Origin: Bacteroidota bacterium
GTDB taxonomy: Bacteria > Bacteroidota > Bacteroidia > Bacteroidales > Lentimicrobiaceae
DNA length: 64,000 bases
Assembly: GCA_009773515.1 (NCBI GenBank)
Contig: WSXX01000019.1
Location: forward strand, 1 to 64,000
Direction: 5' to 3'
The notes under the pieces are model-generated. The model had not been told where the DNA came from, ran no database searches, and saw only the letters and a list, made by a program, of their open reading frames with translations. Positions within the stretch are counted from its first letter, which is position 1. Each line of letters opens with the position of its first letter. Shown here piece after piece: positions 37,036-45,964 of this stretch. A program made the translations under genes and the position numbers.

Positions 37036-38340
37036 TTACCTGCGCTCCAGAATTTCTTTTGCAGCCGGCGGTACTTTCACTTCCTGCATCATCGCGGCTT
37101 TGTCGCCATCAAATGTTTTGGTAATTGGTTTGCCGTCGCGGGTTAAACCATCAAAAACGCCGGCATCTACCATATCCCATAAGGCATATTTAGCCTGCGC
37201 TTGCAGATTAAATAACCCGAAATGGTTTTCGGAACCCTGCGGATTTGCAGCATCTTTCCATTGTTCGTCAAACGCCTCAAAATAAAAGCAGGTTATCCCT
37301 TTTGAGTCTGTCCATTGGCGCATCAGATCGTAATAAATTGCTGATTTGTATTCATCGCACGCCCTGGAACCGGCATGGCCATAATATCCGTCGGATTGAG
37401 ATGCCCAGCCGGTTTCGCCGATATGCACGGGTTTATTTACGCCAAGGCTTTGCATGTAAGCCACAACACTTTCGTACTGAGAAATGGCATAGTTTTTTGC
37501 CCTGAGCATAGCCGAATCAATTTTTTCCATGTCCGATAATTCTTCCTCATTTGCGGGCACTCCCCAGAAATCAGGGTTGTAATGGGTGTCGTGCATGGGG
37601 TAGGTATGCATCGAAATGTAATCAACTGACCGGATGAGTTCGTTCAGATCTTCCAGATGATATTCATTTCCACCGCCACCCCAGGAAGCAAAATTGTCAG
37701 AACTTGTGATCCATAAAGTTTCGGGTAATTCGCCTTTTTTCTTCAGTTTCTGCAAATGTTTTACCCATTTAAGGATGATGCCGGGTTCAACATAATATTC
37801 CCAGGCCCAGTGCACCATGGCTTCATTGCCTACAGCAATAATTTTCACAATGTCAGGGTATTGCTGAGTCAGTTCAACAGCACGTTCAATTTCTGTTTCA
37901 TTTGCCGGACTCTCTTCATTCCGGATGCGATCGGGCAAATTGGTAAAGGCATTTTTACAATCGATCCAGGCACCAAGCATCACATACATTTCAAATTGAG
38001 GATCATCTTTTTTTAGTTGGCTGATGGCTTCAAGCAGATTGGCTGCTTCGGCATAATGGACATTGTAGGTACGCAACAACTTGATTCCCATGGCTGACAA
38101 TAATTTCATGTCTTCTTTCAGCTGGGGAATGGTGGGTTGTGTGTCTCTTGTTATTTCGCGATAACCTCCATACGAAATGGCCTGATAGTCGGGGTTGCCC
38201 AAAATATCAGCGGCTGTTTTACCAGTACTGACTGAAGGTTGAGAACATGACACAACCAGCAAAACCGGTACAGATAAAATCATGGAGAGAAGAACTTTCC
38301 TGATTGCATCGATGATTCTATTTATTTTTCCCAAGTGCAT
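37036..38340 (-). CDS. GH17 lipoprotein, beta-1,3-glucanase type
   Basis: A 434-residue protein with a lipoprotein signal (lipobox VVS-Cys32). Its GH17-like barrel carries acid/base Glu173 in IAVGNEAMVHW and nucleophile Glu309 in VHIGETGWASQSDG. FYFEAFDEQWKDA and SMHTYPMHD match the two cytoplasmic GH17 neighbours. The C-terminal 50 residues after the barrel are extra. Residues after Cys32 (SQPSVSTG) carry no acidic cluster, so periplasmic placement is inferred. It probably shortens oligosaccharides before the GPH carriers. It follows the transporter at 38361 by 20 bp. Confidence 0.87.
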   Translation of the reverse strand: MHLGKINRIIDAIRKVLLSMILSVPVLLVVSCSQPSVSTGKTAADILGNPDYQAISYGGYREITRDTQPTIPQLKEDMKLLSAMGIKLLRTYNVHYAEAANLLEAISQLKKDDPQFEMYVMLGAWIDCKNAFTNLPDRIRNEESPANETEIERAVELTQQYPDIVKIIAVGNEAMVHWAWEYYVEPGIILKWVKHLQKLKKKGELPETLWITSSDNFASWGGGGNEYHLEDLNELIRSVDYISMHTYPMHDTHYNPDFWGVPANEEELSDMEKIDSAMLRAKNYAISQYESVVAYMQSLGVNKPVHIGETGWASQSDGYYGHAGSRACDEYKSAIYYDLMRQWTDSKGITCFYFEAFDEQWKDAANPQGSENHFGLFNLQAQAKYALWDMVDAGVFDGLTRDGKPITKTFDGDKAAMMQEVKVPPAAKEILERR

Positions 38341-38360
38341 AATCCTTAAATTAAATCGTT

Positions 38361-39713
38361 TTATGATTCTTTTCTTCGTTGTTCCAGTTCCTGCTGCATT
38401 ACAAGACAGGTTTTGTGGTCAATGGCATAGTAATACAGCAAAATGGCGCACGACATATACAGAACTCCGGGGAAGATGGAAATCATCAGTTTTATTCCGT
38501 TGAGCGAAGTGGCTGATTGCACAGCATTGGGGACAAATTGAAACAAAACAAGCATCCATCCGGCCAGTGCGCCGCCAATTCCCCATCCCGCCTTTTGAGC
38601 GAATGTGGCTGCCGAAAATACCAATCCGGTTGCGCGGCGGCCAAATTTCCATTCGGAGTAGTCAGCAGTGTCGGCAAGCATGGTCCAAAGCAACGGAACG
38701 GCTGGAGCATAAGTGAATTTGGCCAGAATGTTCAGTATGTAAATGGAGTAAATATTTTCGTTTCCCGGAAGATATAACAGAATGAAAAACAGGCCGGAGA
38801 GGAGAGAACTGGCGATATATACATTTCTTTTCCCAAACCGTTTAGCCAGAGGTTTTGAAAAAGGGATACCAATTATCAGCGCAACGGTGCCGATAACATT
38901 AAACAATTGCACGTTTTGCTCCTGTCCGATATAATATTTGAAGTAATAGGCAATGGTCAGATTTTGCAGAGCAAACATGACAAACGAAACTATGCCGACA
39001 AAGAACAGGATTACCCAGGGTCGGTTCCTGAAAAGATTTTTGAGATCCTGTTTAAGATTTTTCTGTTGTTCAGCCGGAGGCTTTACCCTTTCCTTTGTTG
39101 TTTTAAAGGTAATCATGAACAACACAAAGCTGATAGCCGCGAACAGCATCAGGGTGTATTGGTAGCCTTTGGCATTGTCGCCCTTACCGAAATAGTTGGC
39201 CAGATAAAGTGCAGTGCCGGTAACGATAAACTGTCCCACAAAGGCAAAAATAAAGCGATATGAATTTAACCCAGCCCTTTCGTAAGAGTCGGAAGTCATT
39301 ACAGCACCCAGCGAAGAATAAGGCAGGTTGATGGCTGTAAAAACGGTCATCAGCAACAAATAGGTAACTCCTGCGTAAATTACTTTTCCGGTTTGCCCGA
39401 TATCGGGTGTGGAAAAGGCTAGCACAGCAAGTAGGCTATATGGAAGCGCCATCCACAATAAATATGGACGAAACTTCCCCCATCGGGTGTTGGTCCTGTC
39501 AGAAATAATGCCCATTATCGGATCGCTGACCATATCCCAGAAGCGGGCGATAAGCATAATCGTTCCGGCTGCAGCCGCAGATATACCAAAGGTATCGGTG
39601 TAAAAAATTAAAATCCAGAAGCCAACCATATCCCACACAAAATGTGAGGCGGTGTCGCCCAGTCCATACCCGATTTTTTCCTTTACGGATAATTTTGTAG
39701 TATTTTCGCTCAT
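38361..39713 (-). CDS. GPH/MelB-type sugar cation symporter (2)
   Basis: A 450-residue inner-membrane carrier of the GPH family with about 12 hydrophobic segments. Family motifs are ARFWDMVSDPIMGIISDRTN, RWGKFRPYLLW and MLADTADYSEWKFGRRATG. The start is ATG 39713, which overlaps the stop of the upstream phosphorylase by one base (TGATG); a GTG at 39716 is the alternative. Direct coupling to the phosphorylase gene suggests this is the importer that feeds it. It differs clearly from the carrier at 34053, including a shorter N-terminus. Cargo is inferred from context as beta-1,3-glucan oligosaccharides. Confidence 0.88.
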   Translation of the reverse strand: MSENTTKLSVKEKIGYGLGDTASHFVWDMVGFWILIFYTDTFGISAAAAGTIMLIARFWDMVSDPIMGIISDRTNTRWGKFRPYLLWMALPYSLLAVLAFSTPDIGQTGKVIYAGVTYLLLMTVFTAINLPYSSLGAVMTSDSYERAGLNSYRFIFAFVGQFIVTGTALYLANYFGKGDNAKGYQYTLMLFAAISFVLFMITFKTTKERVKPPAEQQKNLKQDLKNLFRNRPWVILFFVGIVSFVMFALQNLTIAYYFKYYIGQEQNVQLFNVIGTVALIIGIPFSKPLAKRFGKRNVYIASSLLSGLFFILLYLPGNENIYSIYILNILAKFTYAPAVPLLWTMLADTADYSEWKFGRRATGLVFSAATFAQKAGWGIGGALAGWMLVLFQFVPNAVQSATSLNGIKLMISIFPGVLYMSCAILLYYYAIDHKTCLVMQQELEQRRKES

Positions 39714-42700
39714 CACTTTTTATTTATTGATACTTCAACTTTTTCAATTTCTCCGGTTCTCCTGAATATCAGATTACTGATTTCATTATTTAAAGTAGTG
39801 CCTTCAATTTCTAGTTTGGTTCCGTTGCCATAATGTACAGAAATCCGGTCGGTATCTGAAATATGATACACAATGGGTGTCTGGCAGAAGGTAAATGCCA
39901 ACTGTCCTGTGGCAAGTTCTATTTCCCCGTTGCCGCCCGCGCATTTTCTGTATTCAAATATACCCTCACCACTATGGAGCTCTTCATTTCGGAGCAACCA
40001 TGGGTTGAAATACAATTTACCTTCATTTACAAACACGCCTAATTCACCAAACCTGACCAGGATATCTTCCTTAACCTGGCCGGTCATTCCGGGTTGCTGG
40101 GCGCCTCTGTGCTTTGGGGTGTGTGAATACGGATCGGTTGGAAAGGCACCATAAAGTTCAGGGGATTTATGCACCCCGATCCCTGCTTCAATTTCGTAAT
40201 AATGATCCATTAATCTGCCGATGACTTTTTTGTCGGCGCCTGTCTCAATGGCTTTCAGGCAACATTCCTGCACTGCCAGATGCAGTTTTGAAACCATGTG
40301 CCAGTAAATTGAACCCAGACCTTCGAACGAATAAAAAGTGCCCGACCTGCCTGTAAAAGCTTTATGATTAAATACTTCCTCAAAAATATCAAGTACCAGT
40401 CTGCGGTCTTTTTCAACGAGTTCATGGTAAACACCCCCAGATTGTTTGTTCAGGGCCTCATTTAGATCAGCGGCATTTTTGAAATTTCCGTTGAAATGCA
40501 AGCCTCCCAGAATATCCAGATCAACAATTTCTTTGTTTCCATCAGCAACCAGCTTTTTAATCAGTTCCGATTTTTGGGCGCTGATGGCAGGAATGTTGTT
40601 CTTTCGCAAAAAGCCGGGTAATTCTTTATCAGGGTATAAGATGTAACTGTACTGATCTTTGCGGAACAAAGCACTGCTTTTTAGTGCGTCCAATACCTCC
40701 AGGGCCTGCTCCGAATTTAAATAACCTGAACTTAACACGGCAACCTGGCCTTCAAGCATTTCGCTCAGGGGTGAACAGGATACTCCGGTATCAGCAGAAG
40801 TCATCAGGTTGTATGCATGGTAAAGTTTATCGGTTCTTTGGTTGGCGCGTATGGAATGTTCGATGAAATCAAGGCAAATACCGGTAAATTCATTCAGCCC
40901 TTCAACCGGGATTCTTTGTTTGCTGCCTTTGAATCCATTGTTGTAAATCTGCTGACGATAGTCTGAAGCGGCCCGTCCAAGGCTGTCAAGAATTGCTTTT
41001 CTGTTGCTATCGCTGATGTTACTTGCCAGCAAGGGGCTAAATTCAGTAAGCGTACCTTTCAGCGCATGGTAAAACACATTCAACTCCTCCGAAATCATTA
41101 CGCTTTCTAATTTGCTTTTTCCCAGAACGTTTCCAAAAAACTTCAAAAAGCGATGCAGATAGTAAAGTGTAACCATTGAAACACCATTTCCTACCAGCGC
41201 ATTGTTGGCATCGTTCCATTCCGGTCGTTGCGTGTTCATCCAGATACCGGCTTCGGGAATAAAATTGGAAATTTTTGCCAGCACTGTTGCCAGTATTTTT
41301 TCGATGAAATTCACATGACAGATTGCCTGGTTGCTATCGGTTAGCAGAGCTCCGTCAGCTCCGATTAATTCGCGGTTTTTCCGGATAACGCCATCCCATT
41401 TATGATCAAATTCAATGGTGTCTTTCGGGTTTTTAAGAATCTGGCTGTAAGGTTTGATTTTATAGGGAACAGCAGCATAGACAAACCAGTCTTTGTCAAA
41501 AAATGATTGCAATGTACCGGGGTAGAACTTTTCAGTGATTTCGAAGAATTTCTGCAGGTAAATAATCTGATGATCACCCCAGTATCCGATATACGACCAG
41601 GGATTATCCGGTTCGATGGTTTCCCAGTCGAATCCGTCTTTTGTGATTCTGTAAGGATTATAACCATCGAATGTGGATGCATTCAGAAATTTGATAATCA
41701 TGTTGGTTACAAATTCGGGATACGAATTTGCCAGCGCTTCCCAGTTTTGGAAAATATCCCGCCAGTTTCCCTCATAATCCAGAATTTCTGATCCATCGGT
41801 TTCGTTCTGAATATTGATGGTAAAATAATTCCAGGGGCGGCTGGGATCACCATGCCTTCGGCTGAATTTTAAAGGAAGATACTCTGCAGAAAGTCTTATC
41901 AGATCAGCATCTTTACATTCTGACAACAGGCTTTTCAGCTCTGATTGGCTGAAAGTTTCCTGAAGTTTACCAATAAACGCATGATTTTTGGCCACAACTT
42001 CTTTATTGGCTTTCATGAGGAAATCAGCAAAATCCCCTTTTTTTATCAGGTAGCCATTATCAAAAATCCCCCCGCGCATGATGTTGAACAGTACATTGGA
42101 AAAATGGCGGGAGTCGTTCAGTTTGTCGGCTGTGAATTGCAGTCCATCGGCACTTGCAACAAGATCAATTAGTTTTTCTGTCCCGGAATCGATATCTTCC
42201 TGAATCTGCCGTTCAAGATTGATATTGTCTTTTATATTTTGTGAAAGGCCAATAATCTGCGGAGAATTCTGATTGACATTGGCTATGAGTTTCCAGTTTT
42301 TCTCACTTTGAGCAGGCAGTAAGATTTCAGAACAAACAAAATAGGCGCCTTTTTCCCCCTTAATATCCGATTCTTCTGCCACTTCCCTGTTCTTTCTGAA
42401 ATTATCAAGTTGCAGTGATGAAAGCAGGTGTTTGGGTTTATCCAGACCCAACGACCAGGCAATATTCGCTTTCAGCGCTTCGCTGGGTTCGGCTTTATCA
42501 ACAATAATGGCGCTGAGGGCATAAATTCCGATTCCGGATGCCGCTTCCAGTTCACTTCTTTTATAAGCATCTACCAGGTTGCTGGTCGATCGTTGCAGGT
42601 CACTGGGAACCCCAAATGGCATTATATTTTGTATTCCATCCAACAGGGTAATCTGGTAATCATTCCCTGAAGTATTTTGTAACGAAGCCTTTCTGACAAA

Positions 42701-43165
42701 ACCAAACAACTTCGAGGAGTTCCACTGATAGCTGAATTTCAAACCCAAATCATGGTTGATTTCTTCGAAGATAATTTTATTGCCATAGATGCTTTTATAA
42801 AGGTTCCGGCTGATGGAATATTTCCCTGTAAACCTTTCAGAAAATGGCTCCCAAATCAGGATGGAATCATCTGTTTGAATCCGGAAAATGGATTTACTTC
42901 CGGTGATGTCGGCCGATTCGGTTATTTTGTCGTCGGTGTAATAGGGGAACAAAGCATATTCAGGATTTTTTCGCCCGGCAGAAAGTCCTCCGTTACTGGA
43001 AATAAACATCCAGTGATTCGAGTCACTTACGATGCTCATAAAAAAGGGACGCATGCCATCGTGATCTGAAATTTTGAAGTAGCTTTCATTTTCATGCTGA
43101 ACTACCTTCATTTCGATTGTTTTCTTTGCAACATTCATTGGGTTTTCCGGATATGCTTTGTTCAT
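39713..43165 (-). CDS. GH94-clan beta-1,3-oligoglucan phosphorylase (GH149/GH161 type)
   Basis: A 1150-residue cytoplasmic enzyme without signal peptide. It should split beta-1,3-glucan oligosaccharides with phosphate to give glucose-1-phosphate, saving ATP. The N-terminal half is beta-rich (beta-sandwich) and the rest is helical, as in GH94-related (alpha/alpha)6 phosphorylases. RPEWNDANNALVGNG carries a WND motif whose Asp652 matches the GH94 general acid. GDPSRPWNYFT, DYEGNWRDIFQNWEAL, TPKHRGAQQPGMTGQVKED and GRSGTFYSFEGLGSIYWHM are other conserved-looking stretches. The length exceeds classical cellobiose phosphorylases (about 800) and fits GH149 or GH161, both reported to act on beta-1,3-glucan oligosaccharides; I cannot decide between them by eye. 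It lies between GH16 (47 bp) and the GPH carrier (1-nt overlap). Confidence 0.82.
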   Translation of the reverse strand: MNKAYPENPMNVAKKTIEMKVVQHENESYFKISDHDGMRPFFMSIVSDSNHWMFISSNGGLSAGRKNPEYALFPYYTDDKITESADITGSKSIFRIQTDDSILIWEPFSERFTGKYSISRNLYKSIYGNKIIFEEINHDLGLKFSYQWNSSKLFGFVRKASLQNTSGNDYQITLLDGIQNIMPFGVPSDLQRSTSNLVDAYKRSELEAASGIGIYALSAIIVDKAEPSEALKANIAWSLGLDKPKHLLSSLQLDNFRKNREVAEESDIKGEKGAYFVCSEILLPAQSEKNWKLIANVNQNSPQIIGLSQNIKDNINLERQIQEDIDSGTEKLIDLVASADGLQFTADKLNDSRHFSNVLFNIMRGGIFDNGYLIKKGDFADFLMKANKEVVAKNHAFIGKLQETFSQSELKSLLSECKDADLIRLSAEYLPLKFSRRHGDPSRPWNYFTINIQNETDGSEILDYEGNWRDIFQNWEALANSYPEFVTNMIIKFLNASTFDGYNPYRITKDGFDWETIEPDNPWSYIGYWGDHQIIYLQKFFEITEKFYPGTLQSFFDKDWFVYAAVPYKIKPYSQILKNPKDTIEFDHKWDGVIRKNRELIGADGALLTDSNQAICHVNFIEKILATVLAKISNFIPEAGIWMNTQRPEWNDANNALVGNGVSMVTLYYLHRFLKFFGNVLGKSKLESVMISEELNVFYHALKGTLTEFSPLLASNISDSNRKAILDSLGRAASDYRQQIYNNGFKGSKQRIPVEGLNEFTGICLDFIEHSIRANQRTDKLYHAYNLMTSADTGVSCSPLSEMLEGQVAVLSSGYLNSEQALEVLDALKSSALFRKDQYSYILYPDKELPGFLRKNNIPAISAQKSELIKKLVADGNKEIVDLDILGGLHFNGNFKNAADLNEALNKQSGGVYHELVEKDRRLVLDIFEEVFNHKAFTGRSGTFYSFEGLGSIYWHMVSKLHLAVQECCLKAIETGADKKVIGRLMDHYYEIEAGIGVHKSPELYGAFPTDPYSHTPKHRGAQQPGMTGQVKEDILVRFGELGVFVNEGKLYFNPWLLRNEELHSGEGIFEYRKCAGGNGEIELATGQLAFTFCQTPIVYHISDTDRISVHYGNGTKLEIEGTTLNNEISNLIFRRTGEIEKVEVSINKK

Positions 43166-43212
43166 TAACTGAGAAAAAGATTGTTAAAGATGATGCTGTC
43201 TGTTGAGTTTTT

Positions 43213-44043
43213 CTAATTAACCTCCTGATAAACCCTCACATAATCGATGATCATTTTTTGCGGGAAAGGGGTTTGGGTAGTTGGAAATCCGACATAATTT
43301 CCGCCCACCGCTACATTGAGCAGGATGAAAAAAGGTTGATCATAAACCCATTGACCGGGAACATCACTTTTTTCAATGCGCTGATACAAATAGTCATCAA
43401 CAAAAAAGTCAATTTTATCAGCATCCCATTCAATTGCAAAAATATGGAAATCCGTATCAAAACGACTATTCGTCAGGGCATAAGCTTTGGAAATCGGATT
43501 CCCGCCCGAATACCCGGGGCCATGAATGGTTCCGTGGATAATGTGGGGTTCCTGCCCCCTGAGTTCCATAATATCAATTTCGCCACATTGTGGCCAGGGT
43601 GTAGTTTCGATGTTTTCGCCCAGCATCCAGAAAGCAGGCCACAATCCGGGCCCATAGGGTGTTTTAATGCGCGCCTCAAAACGGCCATATTTCTGCGCAA
43701 ACAATCCCTGCGTTTTAATTCTTGCCGAGGTAAAATTGCCTTCCCTGATGGCGGTAATTACCAGATTTCCTTTATCATCGAGCGAGATATTTGCAGGATT
43801 GTTGGTATAACTTTGCAATTCGCTGTTGCCCCATCCGTTCTGGCCTGTGCCCAGATCAAAGGTCCACTTTGCAGCATCCGGTAATTGCCCGGCAGTGCCG
43901 TTAAATTCATCGCTCCAGGTTAATTGCCAATTGCGTTCATCCAATTTTTGGAAGTTATCACGTTCACAACCCCAAAAAATAACCATCACCATCAAGAGTA
44001 TGGATTGGATGAGGATTCTCCTGAATTTATTTATTTTATTCAT
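43213..44043 (-). CDS. GH16 lipoprotein, laminarinase type
   Basis: A 276-residue endo-beta-1,3-glucanase of the GH16 laminarinase group. The lipoprotein signal has its lipobox at FWG-Cys26, and the residues after Cys (ERDN) include acidic positions compatible with surface export. The jelly-roll shows WSDEFNGTAG, GLWPAFWMLG and the catalytic GEIDIMEL (Glu155, Asp157, Glu160; ExDxxE form lacking the extra Met-bulge residue difference needed for subgroup calls). HGTIHGPGYSGG and FHIFAIEWDADKI are typical. It likely performs the first cleavage of laminarin-like glucan outside. It is followed by the phosphorylase and preceded by the binding lipoprotein (41 bp). Confidence 0.93.
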   Translation of the reverse strand: MNKINKFRRILIQSILLMVMVIFWGCERDNFQKLDERNWQLTWSDEFNGTAGQLPDAAKWTFDLGTGQNGWGNSELQSYTNNPANISLDDKGNLVITAIREGNFTSARIKTQGLFAQKYGRFEARIKTPYGPGLWPAFWMLGENIETTPWPQCGEIDIMELRGQEPHIIHGTIHGPGYSGGNPISKAYALTNSRFDTDFHIFAIEWDADKIDFFVDDYLYQRIEKSDVPGQWVYDQPFFILLNVAVGGNYVGFPTTQTPFPQKMIIDYVRVYQEVN

Positions 44044-44084
44044 TTTTGTAAGATTTAATGTTTACAAGACAAGCCCTGTTATGA

Positions 44085-45950
44085 TTAATTTTTCCGGAAG
44101 TAAATGTTATCCAGATAGATGTCACCATTTCCGTCGAATTTGAGTTGAATAACATCACTTAGATTCACCGGTGCAAAGGATGATAGCGGAATGTCGATAC
44201 TTGTCCAGCCAGAAGTTGGAACCGTCAAAGAATATCCGGTTTCAACAGGCCCGGGGCTAATCAGAAAGACATTGAGTGTTGTTGAATTTGCTGTCCAGAA
44301 GTCCAGATGCAAAAATCCCATTGACGAAACATTCTGGCTTGCGCCCAATTCAATCCCCTGATAGTTGAGACCAGCATATTTCAATGTGTTATTTCCCTGA
44401 ATTGGCACTGTGGTGACAACTGTTGCCTGTGCCCAGTCCGGATTAAGGTTAGTACCAGGAATTGGTGTATAAGCATCGCTGAACACCGAAATCACATTGG
44501 CCGCCGGATGGGTTGGAGTTGAAGCTGCAACAGTTGGTTCACCGCCCGGAGGAGGTGGGGTTCCATTGCTGTAGAAATAAATATTATCGGCATAAAATCC
44601 TGAAATCATGTTGTTTTCATTCACAAAAATGATCTGCATGAGCTTATCAGTGCTGTTTAGCCCGGTAAATTCAGAGAATGGCAAATCAAGGCCAACCCAC
44701 CTCTTTGACTGTAAAGCAGGGATATTGGCGATATAAGTAGCTGAGCTGGCTGCGCCTTCATTCACCAGTTCTATTTTCAGCTGAGCATCTGCGGCGAGGG
44801 TATTTGGTATGTAAATATCCAGGTGCAGGTGGGTCATTGCAGTGGCATCCACGGTTGGAGAGCTGAATTCAATACCCACAAAGTTAAAATCAATATATTG
44901 AAGAATCTGATCTCCGTTTATTTCAAAATCGGCCGATGTCGTGGTTTGATAGGGCGCCCAGTAACCATTGTAGTAATTCACAGGCACGTTGGTGTATGCA
45001 TTGCTGAAGATGGAAATTACGTCATCAGCGGCATGCACCGGCAGAGGGGCCTGCTGAAAATTACCAATGGACTGTAAAGTGAGCGAACCCAGGACAGCGG
45101 CATCACCGACCATGGCTGTAATTTCGGCACTGCCAGGGCCTCCCACTACAATAACTTCACCAGATTCATCCACGGTAGCTATGCTCTTGTTGGATGAAGT
45201 AAAAGTAAAATATGCTGTAGCAGCATTTAACGATTGATTAACTCCGTCAGGCAGGTTGTAGATTGCCGTTAATCCACTGATCTGTTGTGTAACTCCGATA
45301 AATGTTGTTTCTACCTTGTCTTCACCATTGAAAATAGTAAACTGCGGATGGGCAATGGTTCCAAGATTTTCAAACTTCACTTCATCTATCCAGAAAGAAT
45401 AACCTTTACCATCTACAGGCCCCGTTGAGTAGAAAAACATCCCTCGCTCAGCAGTTAATACTGATGAATTGGGCAGAGGGATATAATATTTTTTCCAATT
45501 GGTACTTACCTGTAAACCTGAGATGGTGGCCTGGTATTTTGAGGCTCCGAGGTCATTTCCAAACCCGACAAGGTCCAAAACAGCAGATTCTGAAGCTTTT
45601 GCCCAGAATGTCAAAGCAGTATAGCCCGATAAGTTTCTGCCCGCTTCGGTAAAGAAAACGCCTCCGGCATAAGCTCCCCTGGGATCCCCTGCGTTTGGAA
45701 CATCAAATCGCATAGAAGCTTTTGAATTGTTGTAAGTCTCCTTTGTGTCGACATCAAAAGCGGTTGGCACTGAGCCTCCGAAGGCAGCATAGTTTAATCC
45801 GGCACTAAACCCGTCAATAAATACTTCGGGAGTATCAGGAAATGTAACAGGTTTCAGATCGCCAAGCTCGCGCTCGCACCCCATCAGAAGTAAAACAAGG
45901 AAACCTGTGGGGATATATTTTTTTAAAATGATGAGAATATTTGTTTTCAT
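44085..45950 (-). CDS. multi-module glucan-binding-type lipoprotein
   Basis: A 621-residue lipoprotein with lipobox LLMG-Cys25 followed by ERELGD, an acid-rich start suggestive of surface display. Layout: an N-terminal beta-sandwich (about 45-196, ASMRFDVPNAGDPRGAYAGG), a BIG2-like immunoglobulin domain (about 205-293, with SNKSIATVDESGEVIVVGG), then two module-B domains (about 308-460 and 484-621) of the same kind as in the T9SS protein at 30243 (VISVFSDAYT ... DNIYF). No catalytic motifs were seen. It probably takes the SusE/SusF-like role of binding glucan at the outer membrane, next to the enzyme-barrel fusion encoded 14 bp upstream. Binding itself is inferred. Confidence 0.78.
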   Translation of the reverse strand: MKTNILIILKKYIPTGFLVLLLMGCERELGDLKPVTFPDTPEVFIDGFSAGLNYAAFGGSVPTAFDVDTKETYNNSKASMRFDVPNAGDPRGAYAGGVFFTEAGRNLSGYTALTFWAKASESAVLDLVGFGNDLGASKYQATISGLQVSTNWKKYYIPLPNSSVLTAERGMFFYSTGPVDGKGYSFWIDEVKFENLGTIAHPQFTIFNGEDKVETTFIGVTQQISGLTAIYNLPDGVNQSLNAATAYFTFTSSNKSIATVDESGEVIVVGGPGSAEITAMVGDAAVLGSLTLQSIGNFQQAPLPVHAADDVISIFSNAYTNVPVNYYNGYWAPYQTTTSADFEINGDQILQYIDFNFVGIEFSSPTVDATAMTHLHLDIYIPNTLAADAQLKIELVNEGAASSATYIANIPALQSKRWVGLDLPFSEFTGLNSTDKLMQIIFVNENNMISGFYADNIYFYSNGTPPPPGGEPTVAASTPTHPAANVISVFSDAYTPIPGTNLNPDWAQATVVTTVPIQGNNTLKYAGLNYQGIELGASQNVSSMGFLHLDFWTANSTTLNVFLISPGPVETGYSLTVPTSGWTSIDIPLSSFAPVNLSDVIQLKFDGNGDIYLDNIYFRKN

Positions 45951-45964
45951 CTTTTTGTGTTTTT

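Noticed and set aside
43258-43884. 208-residue plus-strand open frame over the GH16 gene
   Set aside because: Lies entirely antisense to a gene with complete GH16 catalytic motifs and has no recognisable protein features.
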